IMG/VR virus record: IMGVR_UViG_3300042471_000501
Coordinates: 1 to 25,927 of that record
Source of the DNA: a virus
DNA: 25,927 bases
Strand: one strand, 5' to 3'
This document shows positions 14,515 through 22,809 of the stretch, in pieces (position 1 is the stretch's first letter; every line of letters begins with the position of its first letter). The position numbers were made by a program, and so were the translations under genes. Below the pieces are notes generated by a model. That model did no database searches. It saw nothing but the letters and a program-made list of their open reading frames with translations, and had not been told where the DNA came from.

Positions 14515-16377
14515 TTAAGGGTTAACGGCTTCCGAGGTGTAGGTCAGCGGGTTGATATCACAGACATCAAGCGGTGTGCAGGCCGGATACACCGTCCGGC
14601 ATTCACCAACACTCGGTTCCTGAACATCGTAAGCGTGAACTCGCAAGCTCTTGATCCGGCAATACCCGATGATGCTGAGCATCACCTGAACCTCGTAAAG
14701 GTTGCGAGCCGGTGTGCTGATAGTCTCGTTGCACGGCAGATCCGAAGGCGTCGGAAAACGCATCTTCGGACGATACTGCGGCTTGAAGTTCGTAATCGGG
14801 CAAAGATCGAAGCACTGCGTCGTCGTAGCGCACTCGGCAAAATCTACCCAGTCAATCCAGCCAGGATACTGATCAGGCCGGTAAGTAACATTGAACGAGA
14901 CATCGCCCTCAAGGGAGTCGATGAACAAGTCACCGGAATCCAAACGCTTCAGGCCAAACGGAACCTCGAAGTTGTAGGCTCTGGTTTGAACCAGCCATTC
15001 GATTTCCTTCTTACCCTCAGCGACGTTGTTGTCGAACTTGTCGCCCTTGGTAATCTCCCAGATTTGAATCGTTCCGTCCGATCCGCGAGCGATACAGAAG
15101 CACTGATCGCCGTAAGCATTCTCGGTCTTAACAACCTGAAGCGCATCAAGTCCGGTCCAGATTCCAGACCAAGCAGGCGGAAACTTTTTCCTCATCGAGG
15201 TGATGAGGTCCATGTCGAGTACGGCCAGCGCCTTGTGAATGACACCCTCGGCATCGTACCGAGGCTGACAGGTCATCAGTAACCGATTGTCGAACACGAC
15301 CGCAGAACTGGCCCACAGGAGATTCGTCTGATCGTTCTCAATGACGTTGAGCATCTCGCTGCTGATCGGGGTATTGCCCCAATCGGTGAACGAGCGTCGA
15401 GCGATGATAAACGAGCGAACACCATCGACAGCGCGGTAGAACACATCGCCATTGATGGTGATGGCGGAACGAGCGCCGAGTGCGCCGCTAGTCAGCAAGC
15501 TGATGGCCTGAATGGGATAGTTCAGGTTCTTCCAAACATCACGATCAACAGGCGCTTGAACCGAGAAGACGTATCGAGGAGTAAAGACTAAGAGCGGACC
15601 TTGGCCGAGCGAGGTGTCAGGATCGCCGGGGACAGCCATCGCCGTGATGCCGCCTGAATCCGACGGAACCGCAAAGTCTCCGCCTTCATTAAGGAAGGTG
15701 TTCTCGGTTTCTTTGAGAACACTGGCTCGCGTTCCATCCCCATAAACGATGTCAGTCGCACGGAAAGAGAATCCGTTCGGCAGCGCGTACCAGATGCGGC
15801 CATTGACGTAGGCCATGACCTTGCCGCACTTGATTTCATCATCCGCAGCACGACGCAGATTCGTCCCGTTGAAGATCAGTGGCCTGCTGAACCCGTCCTG
15901 AATGACGACGAAGTTCTCAGCCTGAACCATCCAGCCATCGAGTAGATTCGACGGATTCTTCAGGTCATCGGAAACGCTCAGGTTCTGTGCCTTGTTCTGA
16001 GCAACGTCGTAGAACCAAACTTCGCCGCTGATCAGCATCAGGATGAACGTGCGTCCATCGTCGGCAATGTAGGGCAGCGCGCACTGGAATGTGCCGGTAA
16101 GCGACTGAGGTCCGTAACAGTCTTCTGACCATCCATCAGCGGTGACGTTCGTCTGATCAGCGGTAACCTGATCGTTGTCAGCCGTGATGGTGACGCACAA
16201 GTCGTAATCCTTCTGAACGAAACCGGGTCGGCATGAGACAAACCCCTGCCGGAAGTTGGCGTTGACCGCGAACGCAACCTGATTCTTGTCCACCTCAGAC
16301 GGCATCACGCCAGCGTCAATGCCACCCTCAAAGGTGACAGTTCCGTCCGTGTACCTCCGTGGCGCGCGTTCGCTCAT
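14515..16377 (-). CDS. Tail nozzle/hub-like beta-propeller protein (620 aa)
   Basis: Encodes 620 aa, rich in beta structure throughout: FEGGIDAGVMPSEVDKNQVAFAVNANF at the start, many WFYDV, GRIWYAL, LLVFTPRYVFSV and GTIQIWEI repeats, and a Cys-rich C-terminus (ECATTTQCFDLCP, VGECRTVYPACTPLDVC). Such long propeller-type proteins are found as tail nozzle or hub proteins in podoviruses (T7 gp12, P22 gp10 type). The N-terminal phrase and 'GGIDAG' start are typical of that group, but the assignment is by architecture only. It lies between the fibre and the collar gene. Confidence 0.55.
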   Translation of the reverse strand: MSERAPRRYTDGTVTFEGGIDAGVMPSEVDKNQVAFAVNANFRQGFVSCRPGFVQKDYDLCVTITADNDQVTADQTNVTADGWSEDCYGPQSLTGTFQCALPYIADDGRTFILMLISGEVWFYDVAQNKAQNLSVSDDLKNPSNLLDGWMVQAENFVVIQDGFSRPLIFNGTNLRRAADDEIKCGKVMAYVNGRIWYALPNGFSFRATDIVYGDGTRASVLKETENTFLNEGGDFAVPSDSGGITAMAVPGDPDTSLGQGPLLVFTPRYVFSVQAPVDRDVWKNLNYPIQAISLLTSGALGARSAITINGDVFYRAVDGVRSFIIARRSFTDWGNTPISSEMLNVIENDQTNLLWASSAVVFDNRLLMTCQPRYDAEGVIHKALAVLDMDLITSMRKKFPPAWSGIWTGLDALQVVKTENAYGDQCFCIARGSDGTIQIWEITKGDKFDNNVAEGKKEIEWLVQTRAYNFEVPFGLKRLDSGDLFIDSLEGDVSFNVTYRPDQYPGWIDWVDFAECATTTQCFDLCPITNFKPQYRPKMRFPTPSDLPCNETISTPARNLYEVQVMLSIIGYCRIKSLRVHAYDVQEPSVGECRTVYPACTPLDVCDINPLTYTSEAVNP

Positions 16378-16382
16378 GGTTT

Positions 16383-17585
16383 TTAAGCCTGAATCCGCTG
16401 AACAGAGAATGAGGAGCCGGTTTGGACGTCAAGATCGTGTCCGGTTGTCTGGATCAAGATATCGTAGTAATCGCTAGCCGACGCAGCTTGATCGATGTAA
16501 GAAAACGAAACAGGCGGTAACGCTTGGGAAGAGTTTGCGCTAACATTAAACGATAGGCTCTGAAAAATGTTAGACCCATTTTTCCTCAAGAAAACGACAA
16601 CCTGAGCGGTGTTGCCGTCCGCCAGCAAATTGAACAAGCCTTCAATTTTGTAGTATCCAGTGTATGGAACTGCAAATCGACCTGTAGCAGCGACAAAGCC
16701 TGAAGACGGATCTAGGTTTGTCCAAGATCCAGAGGGAAAGTCTCCAAGGCTAAACGGATTCTTGGTGGTTCCAGACGCAATGCGATTTGATCCGGTAGCC
16801 CTCCGCGTAAACGTGACATAGCTGAACGGAACAATCGACGGAGCCGACAGTGTGATGTTTCCTGCGCTGTTCGTAACGACAATCGGAAGCGTTCCGACAA
16901 TCTCCTTCTGGAGATAGGTCGAACCATCGCCCACCGGAATCTTATTCAGCGGAGCGGTCGTCAGGTTCGTGCCACCCTTGGCAATCGGAACCGTGCCGGT
17001 GACATCAGCAATCGGAATCGTGGCAACCGTTGAAACCGCACCAAAACCGCTCGACCCTTGAGTCTTGAGATATCCAGCCGACAGCGAATCAAGAGCAGTC
17101 TCATTCGTCAGCGTGGCATCAGCGGTGCGGCAAATGTAGGACGCGCCAACCGGAGCGCCACCCGATGCACCAGCAGCACCAGTCGCCCCAATCGCACCGG
17201 CCAGGGTAATGAGCGAACCAGTCGGAATCAGCGTAGTCGGAACAGCGTTGGCGATTCCAAGAACACCCGCAGCAGGGTTTTGAAGCGTCAGTTGCAGTCC
17301 ATCAACCGACAGCACCTGCATGTAGCCAAGACCCTGAATCGAGACGAAGAACTGGCCAGCAACCGATTCCGGTAGAAATTCGGTATTATCAACGAAAACG
17401 AGGACACTCGAACCGAGAGCAGGGACGAAAAACGGAGCGGTCGTGTAGGTAAACGAGTCAATTCCGTCCGTTCCATTGGTGCCGTTGGTTCCAGCCGGAC
17501 CTTGAGGGCCGGGGATATTCACGACAACCGGCTCGGAGTCGCAAGGCTGGCAACAGCCGGATGAAGAAACAAGTTGCGACGGCAT
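16383..17585 (-). CDS. Tail fibre with collagen-like repeats and C1q-like tip
   Basis: Encodes 400 aa from ATG 17585, which has AAGGA five to six bases upstream; ATG 17609 is in frame but lies before that site. An N-terminal Cys cluster (GCCQPCDSEP) is followed by Gly-X-Y repeats GPQGPAGTNGTNGTDG (residues 26-41) and a second set GAIGATGAAGASGG (130-143). A KGGTNL segment typical of fibre shafts follows. The last ~140 residues have the C1q/TNF-type jelly-roll pattern (AVPYTGYYKIEG, VVVFLRKNGSNI). It likely trimerises and binds the host. It is the first gene of the leftward operon and diverges from the terminase gene. Confidence 0.8.
   Translation of the reverse strand: MPSQLVSSSGCCQPCDSEPVVVNIPGPQGPAGTNGTNGTDGIDSFTYTTAPFFVPALGSSVLVFVDNTEFLPESVAGQFFVSIQGLGYMQVLSVDGLQLTLQNPAAGVLGIANAVPTTLIPTGSLITLAGAIGATGAAGASGGAPVGASYICRTADATLTNETALDSLSAGYLKTQGSSGFGAVSTVATIPIADVTGTVPIAKGGTNLTTAPLNKIPVGDGSTYLQKEIVGTLPIVVTNSAGNITLSAPSIVPFSYVTFTRRATGSNRIASGTTKNPFSLGDFPSGSWTNLDPSSGFVAATGRFAVPYTGYYKIEGLFNLLADGNTAQVVVFLRKNGSNIFQSLSFNVSANSSQALPPVSFSYIDQAASASDYYDILIQTTGHDLDVQTGSSFSVQRIQA
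17466..17510 (-). repeat. Collagen-like Gly-X-Y repeat, first block of the tail fibre
   Basis: This part of the fibre gene encodes GPQGPAGTNGTNGTDG, five consecutive Gly-X-Y triplets. Such repeats form a trimeric collagen-like stalk in phage and bacterial fibres. A second block (GAIGATGAAGASGG) lies further into the same gene, around 17155-17197. Confidence 0.75.
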
Positions 17586-17639
17586 ATTTTTCCTTTGCCA
17601 GACGGTCAAGTCCAGAGTGAACTATTGCAAGGCCAAACT
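17586..17639. promoter_or_regulatory. Divergent intergenic region between the fibre and terminase genes
   Basis: This 54-base gap is the only place where transcription diverges, so it should hold promoters for both the leftward virion operon and the rightward packaging operon, unless these lie within the flanking genes. It also contains the ribosome sites: AAGGA for the fibre (reverse strand) and CAAGG for the terminase. A TTGCCA at 17595-17600 resembles a -35 box, but no good -10 follows at proper spacing. No promoter is called. Confidence 0.4.
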
Positions 17640-19316
17640 ATGGCAGAGCAAGCGTCCGAGCATCCACTGATTCAGCATAAGTACGGGATACGTTCACCCG
17701 TCAAGATTCCAGACCTAGAACTGGAACTTTATGCATTCCGAAATCGACTTCAACCAAACGAGGGTGGTTTAGGCACTTTTGAGCATTTCCAGAACGCCAC
17801 CAAGATGCTCTGGCCCAAGCTGAGCTGGAATCCGTGGCTGGAAGCTCAGGTCGAAAGTCTCTGCGAACACGATTATGTCGGATGGGCTGGATGTGGTGCA
17901 TCCGGCAAGACATTCGGAGCGACTCTTTTCGCTACCGTCTGGTGGTTGGCCAATCCCTCCAAGTCCACCGTCGTCCTGACATCGACGACCGCGAAGATGA
18001 TCCGCAAGCGTATGTGGGCCAATCTTCAGGATCTGGTCCGTAAGTCGCGCGGATTCCCCGGCAACATGGTCGATTCCAAGATGGCGCTTCAGGCCATTAA
18101 AGGTGACGACCGACACTCGATATCGGCCATCGCTGTCGCGGAAGGAAACACGGCGAAGGCTGTGGCCAACATCCAAGGTATCCACGCCGAGCGGGTGATG
18201 GTCATCATCGACGAAGCGACGGATACGCCCGAAGCGGCTTTCGAGGCTTGCACGAACCTTTCCAAGGGTTGCCGCGAGTTCAAGATGCTGGTCATCGGAA
18301 ACCCCGCTTCGAAGTACGATCCGCACGGTCGATTCTGCACGCCGGCAAAGGGTTGGCGAAGTGTAACGATTGAGGATCAGCATTGGCTGACCGAGCGCGG
18401 CATGTGCCGACGGTTCGACGGCATGAAGTCGCCGAACATCAGCGAAGGGCGAACGAAGTATCCATACCTTATAACGCATGATCAGGTTTTATCCGCTATG
18501 CGACATGAGGGCGAACAAAGCCCTACGTTCTGGAAGTACACGCGCGGATTCTGGGCGCCGGACGGAATGGTCAAGACGGTGCTGTCCGAATCACTGATCG
18601 AGACGCACACACCTACAAGAAAGTTGACGTTCACAACCAATGTCGAGCAGGTGGCAGCTCTCGATCCTGGTTTCGGCGGTGACAGGTGTATCCTCCGCTT
18701 TGCCAAGGTTGGCACCGCAAACGACAAGCTGAGCATACTCTTTGGCGATGTCGTTCAAATCTCGCCGAATGCTGCGCTGACCGAGCCGGTTCATTACCAG
18801 ATTGCCAATCGGGTCAAAGAGGAGTGCAGAAACAGGAATGTTCCGCCCGACAAGTTCGCCCTCGATTCAAGCGGTGAGGGCGGCGGGTTGGCCGACATTC
18901 TGACCCGCGAATGGGGCGTTGTTCATCGCGTCGAATTCGGCGGCTCCCCGTCAACCATTCCGGTCAGCGACGAGGATAGTCGGCCATGCAATGAGGCGTA
19001 CGACCGTAAGGTGACGGAACTCTGGTTCTCGATGCGGAAATGGGTCGTCGAGGAGCGTGTTGGGGGCATGGACATCGAGACATTGCAGGAGTTCTGCTCG
19101 CGCATGTTCGATGATTCCAAGCGGAAGATATCGGTCGAATCGAAGACCGTGATGAAGCAGCGAACCGGAAAATCGCCTGACTTGGCCGACGCTGCTGTAG
19201 TCTTGCTTGATCTAGTCCGCAAAACCGCCGTCCTCGAACCGCGAGCAACCAAGATGGATAAAGTTTGGGAAAAGCTCGTTCGAGACGCTGACTCCATTTA
19301 CTACAGCGATCTATGA
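17640..19316 (+). CDS. terL: Terminase large subunit
   Basis: Encodes 558 aa from ATG 17640 (MAEQASEHP), preceded by CAAGG; the frame is open to ATG 17574 but that would overlap the divergent fibre gene. The ATPase domain shows Walker A GCGASGKT (84-91) and Walker B VMVIIDEATD (D191, E192). The C-terminal RNase H-type nuclease has AALDPGFGG (D342), FALDSSGEGG (D409) and SPDLADAAV (D514/D517). It cuts concatemeric phage DNA and drives it through the portal into the head. No small terminase was recognised in the window. The stop overlaps the next start as ATGA. Confidence 0.93.
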   Translation: MAEQASEHPLIQHKYGIRSPVKIPDLELELYAFRNRLQPNEGGLGTFEHFQNATKMLWPKLSWNPWLEAQVESLCEHDYVGWAGCGASGKTFGATLFATVWWLANPSKSTVVLTSTTAKMIRKRMWANLQDLVRKSRGFPGNMVDSKMALQAIKGDDRHSISAIAVAEGNTAKAVANIQGIHAERVMVIIDEATDTPEAAFEACTNLSKGCREFKMLVIGNPASKYDPHGRFCTPAKGWRSVTIEDQHWLTERGMCRRFDGMKSPNISEGRTKYPYLITHDQVLSAMRHEGEQSPTFWKYTRGFWAPDGMVKTVLSESLIETHTPTRKLTFTTNVEQVAALDPGFGGDRCILRFAKVGTANDKLSILFGDVVQISPNAALTEPVHYQIANRVKEECRNRNVPPDKFALDSSGEGGGLADILTREWGVVHRVEFGGSPSTIPVSDEDSRPCNEAYDRKVTELWFSMRKWVVEERVGGMDIETLQEFCSRMFDDSKRKISVESKTVMKQRTGKSPDLADAAVVLLDLVRKTAVLEPRATKMDKVWEKLVRDADSIYYSDL

Positions 19317-19942
19317 GCGCAAAGACAGGCTACAAAGTTCTGAACGAACACATGGTCATCCCTGGCGGATGGCATTATCGCGTCCCCGAGACTGGCATCG
19401 AAATCATGGGCGGATCATGGCCGCAGCTCCATGAGTTCGTTCGCAACCATTACACGGCCAACGCGATATCTATCCCGCCCAATCTCGACACATTAATCAC
19501 CGAGTATGCGTGTCATAACGGTGCTGACTGCATGTACAACGAGGTTGAGATTCGTAAGCCGGAAGGCCGAAAGTCGTTACAGATTGGCGATGTGGTCAGA
19601 TTCAGCATGAGTTTGCTTCATGGGCTGACCGTTGGCGGGGGCAAGGTCGATCAGGCTGAAGCGACTAGAAGGGCGACGATATGCTCGACCTGCATGTACA
19701 ACCGTAAACCGCTCGGATGCACCGGATGCAATGCCCGTGTGCTGAAGGAAGCGGTAAAAACTTTTTCTCAACACGGCAGCACTCCTCTGGACGAATCTCT
19801 GCAAAGCTGCGAATTTTGCGGTTGCTTTATCAGGAGCATGGTGTGGTTTCCCATTGAAACGCTCCATAAATTTACAGACGCTACAGAGAACAAAAACCTT
19901 CCGGCCCACTGCTGGAAAAAACGACCATGTACGGATCAATAG
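19313..19942 (+). CDS. Cys-rich, putative zinc-binding protein between terminase and portal
   Basis: Encodes 209 aa. The N-terminal half (PGGWHYRVPETGIEIMGGSWPQLHE ...) has no recognised domain. The C-terminal half has several metal-binding pairs: CSTC (124, 127), CTGC (136, 139), CEFCGC (166, 169, 171) and a final HCW. Eight Cys and one or two His could hold two zinc ions, as in zinc-ribbon or rubredoxin-like knuckles. Its place between the terminase and portal genes, with overlaps on both sides (4 and 16 bases), suggests a role in packaging or portal assembly, but that is inference. Confidence 0.65.
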   Translation: MSAKTGYKVLNEHMVIPGGWHYRVPETGIEIMGGSWPQLHEFVRNHYTANAISIPPNLDTLITEYACHNGADCMYNEVEIRKPEGRKSLQIGDVVRFSMSLLHGLTVGGGKVDQAEATRRATICSTCMYNRKPLGCTGCNARVLKEAVKTFSQHGSTPLDESLQSCEFCGCFIRSMVWFPIETLHKFTDATENKNLPAHCWKKRPCTDQ

Positions 19943-22176
19943 CCCAACTGCCGCTTGAAACCCTCAACGAAGACGGTAAAGCGCCAGAGACGCGCATAGC
20001 CGACGCGGCATCGGCGCGTGAAATCTTCCAGAAGCTCATCATGGCCGACGAGCTTCGCAACAACACTCGGGCAAAGCTGCGCGGCTTGGTCGATGGAAAT
20101 CCTCCGTACAACCCGTCCGAACTGCGCCGTAACAATCAGGCATTCCGAACCAATGTGAACTTCCGCGAGTCGGAAGCGTTCCTCACGTTGGCCATGTCTG
20201 CCTTCTACGATGTGTTCGCCGAGGTTCCGACCTACGCGAATGTCCGCACCGCTTACGGCAACGACATGGATAAGCGGGAGGAATGGTCGAAGATCATCAC
20301 CGAGGAGTTCGACCGGCTCCAGAAGCTCGACAAGGACTTCGATTACCTTGTCCAGCTCTCGCAGCGCGAGATGGTTCTTATTGGCGATGGTCCGCTGATC
20401 TTCGAAGACAGCACCAACTGGCGCTGTAAGGCCATCATGGCGACGGATCTTCTGGTTCCCGATGGCACGAAGTCGAATGTCAGCGACTGGAAGGTAGCCT
20501 GCGTTCGTACTCGGATGGGTGTCGATGACCTGTTCGAGAAGATTCAGGACGAGGAGGCTGCTCGCGCTGCTGGCTGGAACGTCGATTACGTCCGCGAGCG
20601 TATCCGCGCGGCGATGCCCGAGCCGTATCGCTCCGGTGTTCAGTACGATTGGGAGTTCTTCCAGCGCCAGCTTCGTTCGAACGACATCACCTTCTCGGCT
20701 CGTTCCGAGGTGGTGCTGATGTGCCACGTTTTCTACAAGGAGTTCGATGGTCAGATCAGCCACGCCATCATCGATGAGCGTGACAGCCAGGACTTCATGT
20801 ATCGCAAGCTCCGCCGCTTCAAGAAGTGGGAGCAGGTGATTCATCCGATGTATTACGACCGTGGTGATGGCGAGCATCACGGTGTCAAAGGCTTGGGCAT
20901 CAAGATGCTTCAGGCGATGGAGCTGAAGAATCGTCTGCGCTGCTCGATGGTCGATAGCGCGTTCGCTCGCACCCAGATCCTGTTCCGTCCGCTCAACCCC
21001 AATGCGCTCAGCAAGACGAGCGTCGTTCAGCAAGGACCGTATGCGATACTCCCGCCAGACTACGAAGTCATTCAGCAGAACATTGCTGGCGTTCTGGACG
21101 CTCCTATGGCGGTCAATCAAGACCTTGAAAATGTTCTTCAAGGCAATCTGTCTCAGTACCGCCAGACGCTCAACAAGCCGTCGGGCAATCCCCGAACTGC
21201 CACCGAAGTCCAAGCCATCGTGGCGCAGCAGTCAGCAATCGGTAAGACGCAGCTAAGCCGGTATTACACCCAGCTCGATTCTTTCTTCGAGGAACGGTAT
21301 CGCCGCGCTTCGAATCCGAATCTGAATCCGATTACCCGTTCGGATAAGGACGCGATTGAGTTCCAACGCCGCTGCCGTGAGCGCGGTGTTCCGCCTCAAG
21401 CAATGCTCGACATCGATTACGTCGAGGCGACTCGTACGGTTGGCCAAGGTTCTCAGTTCGCCAAGCAACAGCTTCTTGGTTCGCTTCTCGGTCTGCTCGG
21501 TTCGTTGCCCGAGGGTGGCAAGGTCAACCTCTTGCAGGATTACATCGCCGCTCAGGTTGGCCAGCAAATGGTTGATCGGTATCTGCCGAGTCAGATTCAG
21601 ACTTCGAAGATTCAGGATCAAACCGCTCTGGCCGTCCTCGAACACTCTTCGCTGCGCCAGGGCAATATGGCGGTGGTTACGGACACGCAGAACCACATCG
21701 TCCACATCGACACGCATTTGGCGGCTGCGAACGAAGCTGCTGCATCGCTCCAGCAGGGCGGCAATCCGCAGGAGATTGTCCTCTTCCTTCAGGGCATCGG
21801 TCAGCATGTTCAGGATCATCTCCAGCGCCTGTCCACCGATCCGACGCGCCGTCCGCAGGTTGAAGCTTACGCGCAGCAGCTCCAGATGCTTAGTCAGACC
21901 ATCGAGCAGCTTGGTCAGCTCATTCAGGAGCAAGCTCAAGCGATGGCGCAGCAGCAGCAGGCGATGGCGATTCAGCAGGGTGTCGATCCTCGCACCGCCG
22001 TGATGAATGCGGAGGTTCAGGCGAAAATCGCTCGCCAGAACGCCGAGACTATGGCCAACATTCAGCGTCAGAACACGAAGGCGATGGCCGACTTGGCTCG
22101 CCGGAATGCGAAGACGACGGCGGACATTCAACGAGCGAACGCAACTGCTGAGTCGAACTTGGCGCGTCAGGGTTAA
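19927..22176 (+). CDS. Portal protein with long coiled-coil C-terminus
   Basis: Encodes 749 aa. Residues 1-520 have features of podovirus portals: a helical start, ELRRNNQAFRTNVNFRESEAFLTLAMSAFYDVFAEVPTY, a beta-rich wing with WRCKAIMATDLLVPDG, then KGLGIKMLQAMELKNRLRCS and NIAGVLDAP. The C-terminal ~180 residues are Gln/Ala-rich helix ending in an 11-residue repeat (699-749). The portal is the dodecameric DNA gate at the head vertex, and a long C-terminal helix forms the barrel in P22-type portals. It starts 16 bases inside the Cys-rich gene, with no clear ribosome site. No scaffold or capsid gene follows within the window. Confidence 0.85.
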   Translation: MYGSIAQLPLETLNEDGKAPETRIADAASAREIFQKLIMADELRNNTRAKLRGLVDGNPPYNPSELRRNNQAFRTNVNFRESEAFLTLAMSAFYDVFAEVPTYANVRTAYGNDMDKREEWSKIITEEFDRLQKLDKDFDYLVQLSQREMVLIGDGPLIFEDSTNWRCKAIMATDLLVPDGTKSNVSDWKVACVRTRMGVDDLFEKIQDEEAARAAGWNVDYVRERIRAAMPEPYRSGVQYDWEFFQRQLRSNDITFSARSEVVLMCHVFYKEFDGQISHAIIDERDSQDFMYRKLRRFKKWEQVIHPMYYDRGDGEHHGVKGLGIKMLQAMELKNRLRCSMVDSAFARTQILFRPLNPNALSKTSVVQQGPYAILPPDYEVIQQNIAGVLDAPMAVNQDLENVLQGNLSQYRQTLNKPSGNPRTATEVQAIVAQQSAIGKTQLSRYYTQLDSFFEERYRRASNPNLNPITRSDKDAIEFQRRCRERGVPPQAMLDIDYVEATRTVGQGSQFAKQQLLGSLLGLLGSLPEGGKVNLLQDYIAAQVGQQMVDRYLPSQIQTSKIQDQTALAVLEHSSLRQGNMAVVTDTQNHIVHIDTHLAAANEAAASLQQGGNPQEIVLFLQGIGQHVQDHLQRLSTDPTRRPQVEAYAQQLQMLSQTIEQLGQLIQEQAQAMAQQQQAMAIQQGVDPRTAVMNAEVQAKIARQNAETMANIQRQNTKAMADLARRNAKTTADIQRANATAESNLARQG
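22021..22173 (+). repeat. Hendecad (11-residue) repeat at the portal C-terminus
   Basis: Four full 33-base units and one partial unit encode AKIARQNAETM, ANIQRQNTKAM, ADLARRNAKTT, ADIQRANATAE and SNLARQG. Positions 1, 3, 5 and 7 are near constant (A, I/L, R, N). Eleven-residue periodicity is typical of right-handed or straight coiled coils. The DNA units differ at many third positions, so this is an old repeat and not a recent slippage product. Confidence 0.8.
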
Positions 22177-22181
22177 AATTT

Positions 22182-22802
22182 ATGAGCCAGAACGAAGAAC
22201 TCGTTTCTCAATTCATCGCAGATCAGTTCCCCAAGATGGGCGGCTGGTGCGATCAACGCAAAGGCTTCGAAATTGCGAAGCTCGTCCTCGATACCAAGCC
22301 GCAGAAGATTGCCGAAGTCGGCGTCTTCGAAGGCAAGTCAACGCTCGCTCTGGCCTACGCCTGCAAGCTGAACGGCAGCGGAACCGTCTACGCCATCGAC
22401 TCTTGGAAGAAAGAGGATTGCATCGACGACGAATCCGCCGCGAATCAGGAATGGTGGGCGACGCTTGATCTGGACAAGCACTACGAATCGTTCGTCGAAC
22501 ACACGGTTCGCGCCAAAGTTGTCCGGCACATCCAATACTGCCGCATGTCGAGCTGGGACGCTTCACGCTCTCTGCCCGACATGGATATGGTTCACATCGA
22601 CGCCAACCACGCCGAATGGCCTTCTACGAGCGATGTCGTCAACTGGCTTCCGAAGCTCAAGGTTGGCGGATACATCGTCATGGATGATGTAAACTGGGAA
22701 TCGACTCAGACCGCTCTCAAGTTCGTTCTGAAGCGTTGCGAGTTTGTCGCTCGTTACGACCTCGCCGAGAGCTGCTTCGCGGTTTATCGGAAGCTCAAAT
22801 AA
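22182..22802 (+). CDS. Class I SAM-dependent methyltransferase (Methyltransf_24-like)
   Basis: Encodes 206 aa. The SAM-binding motif I is KIAEVGVFEGKSTLALA (residues 42-58), followed by the acidic end of strand two GTVYAIDSW (D73). MDMVHIDANHAEWPS (about 134-148) and GGYIVMDDVNW match the small-molecule O-methyltransferase group often found in sugar or antibiotic pathways. The substrate is unknown. The start lies five bases after the portal stop, with TTAAAATTT before ATG. It begins the glycan-type cassette, which suggests a sugar or lipid substrate. Confidence 0.8.
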   Translation: MSQNEELVSQFIADQFPKMGGWCDQRKGFEIAKLVLDTKPQKIAEVGVFEGKSTLALAYACKLNGSGTVYAIDSWKKEDCIDDESAANQEWWATLDLDKHYESFVEHTVRAKVVRHIQYCRMSSWDASRSLPDMDMVHIDANHAEWPSTSDVVNWLPKLKVGGYIVMDDVNWESTQTALKFVLKRCEFVARYDLAESCFAVYRKLK

Positions 22803-22809
22803 TCGAACC

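Noticed and set aside
14635-15282. 215-aa open frame on the plus strand
   Set aside because: It lies inside the nozzle-like gene on the other strand and shows no domain or ribosome site.
17595-17626. Sigma70-like promoter (TTGCCA ... ACTATT) in the divergent gap
   Set aside because: The -10 match is poor, the spacing is off, and the start site would fall on or after the terminase ribosome site.
17769-18479. 236-aa open frame on the minus strand
   Set aside because: It is opposite the terminase ATPase domain, whose motifs prove the plus-strand frame.
19936-21213. 425-aa open frame on the minus strand
   Set aside because: It lies entirely opposite the portal gene, which has clear family features and fits the operon; the antisense product is Leu/Val/Arg rich with no recognised domain.
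21253-22131. 292-aa open frame on the minus strand
   Set aside because: It is the antisense of the Gln-rich portal C-terminus, which gives a Leu/Arg-rich shadow without stops.
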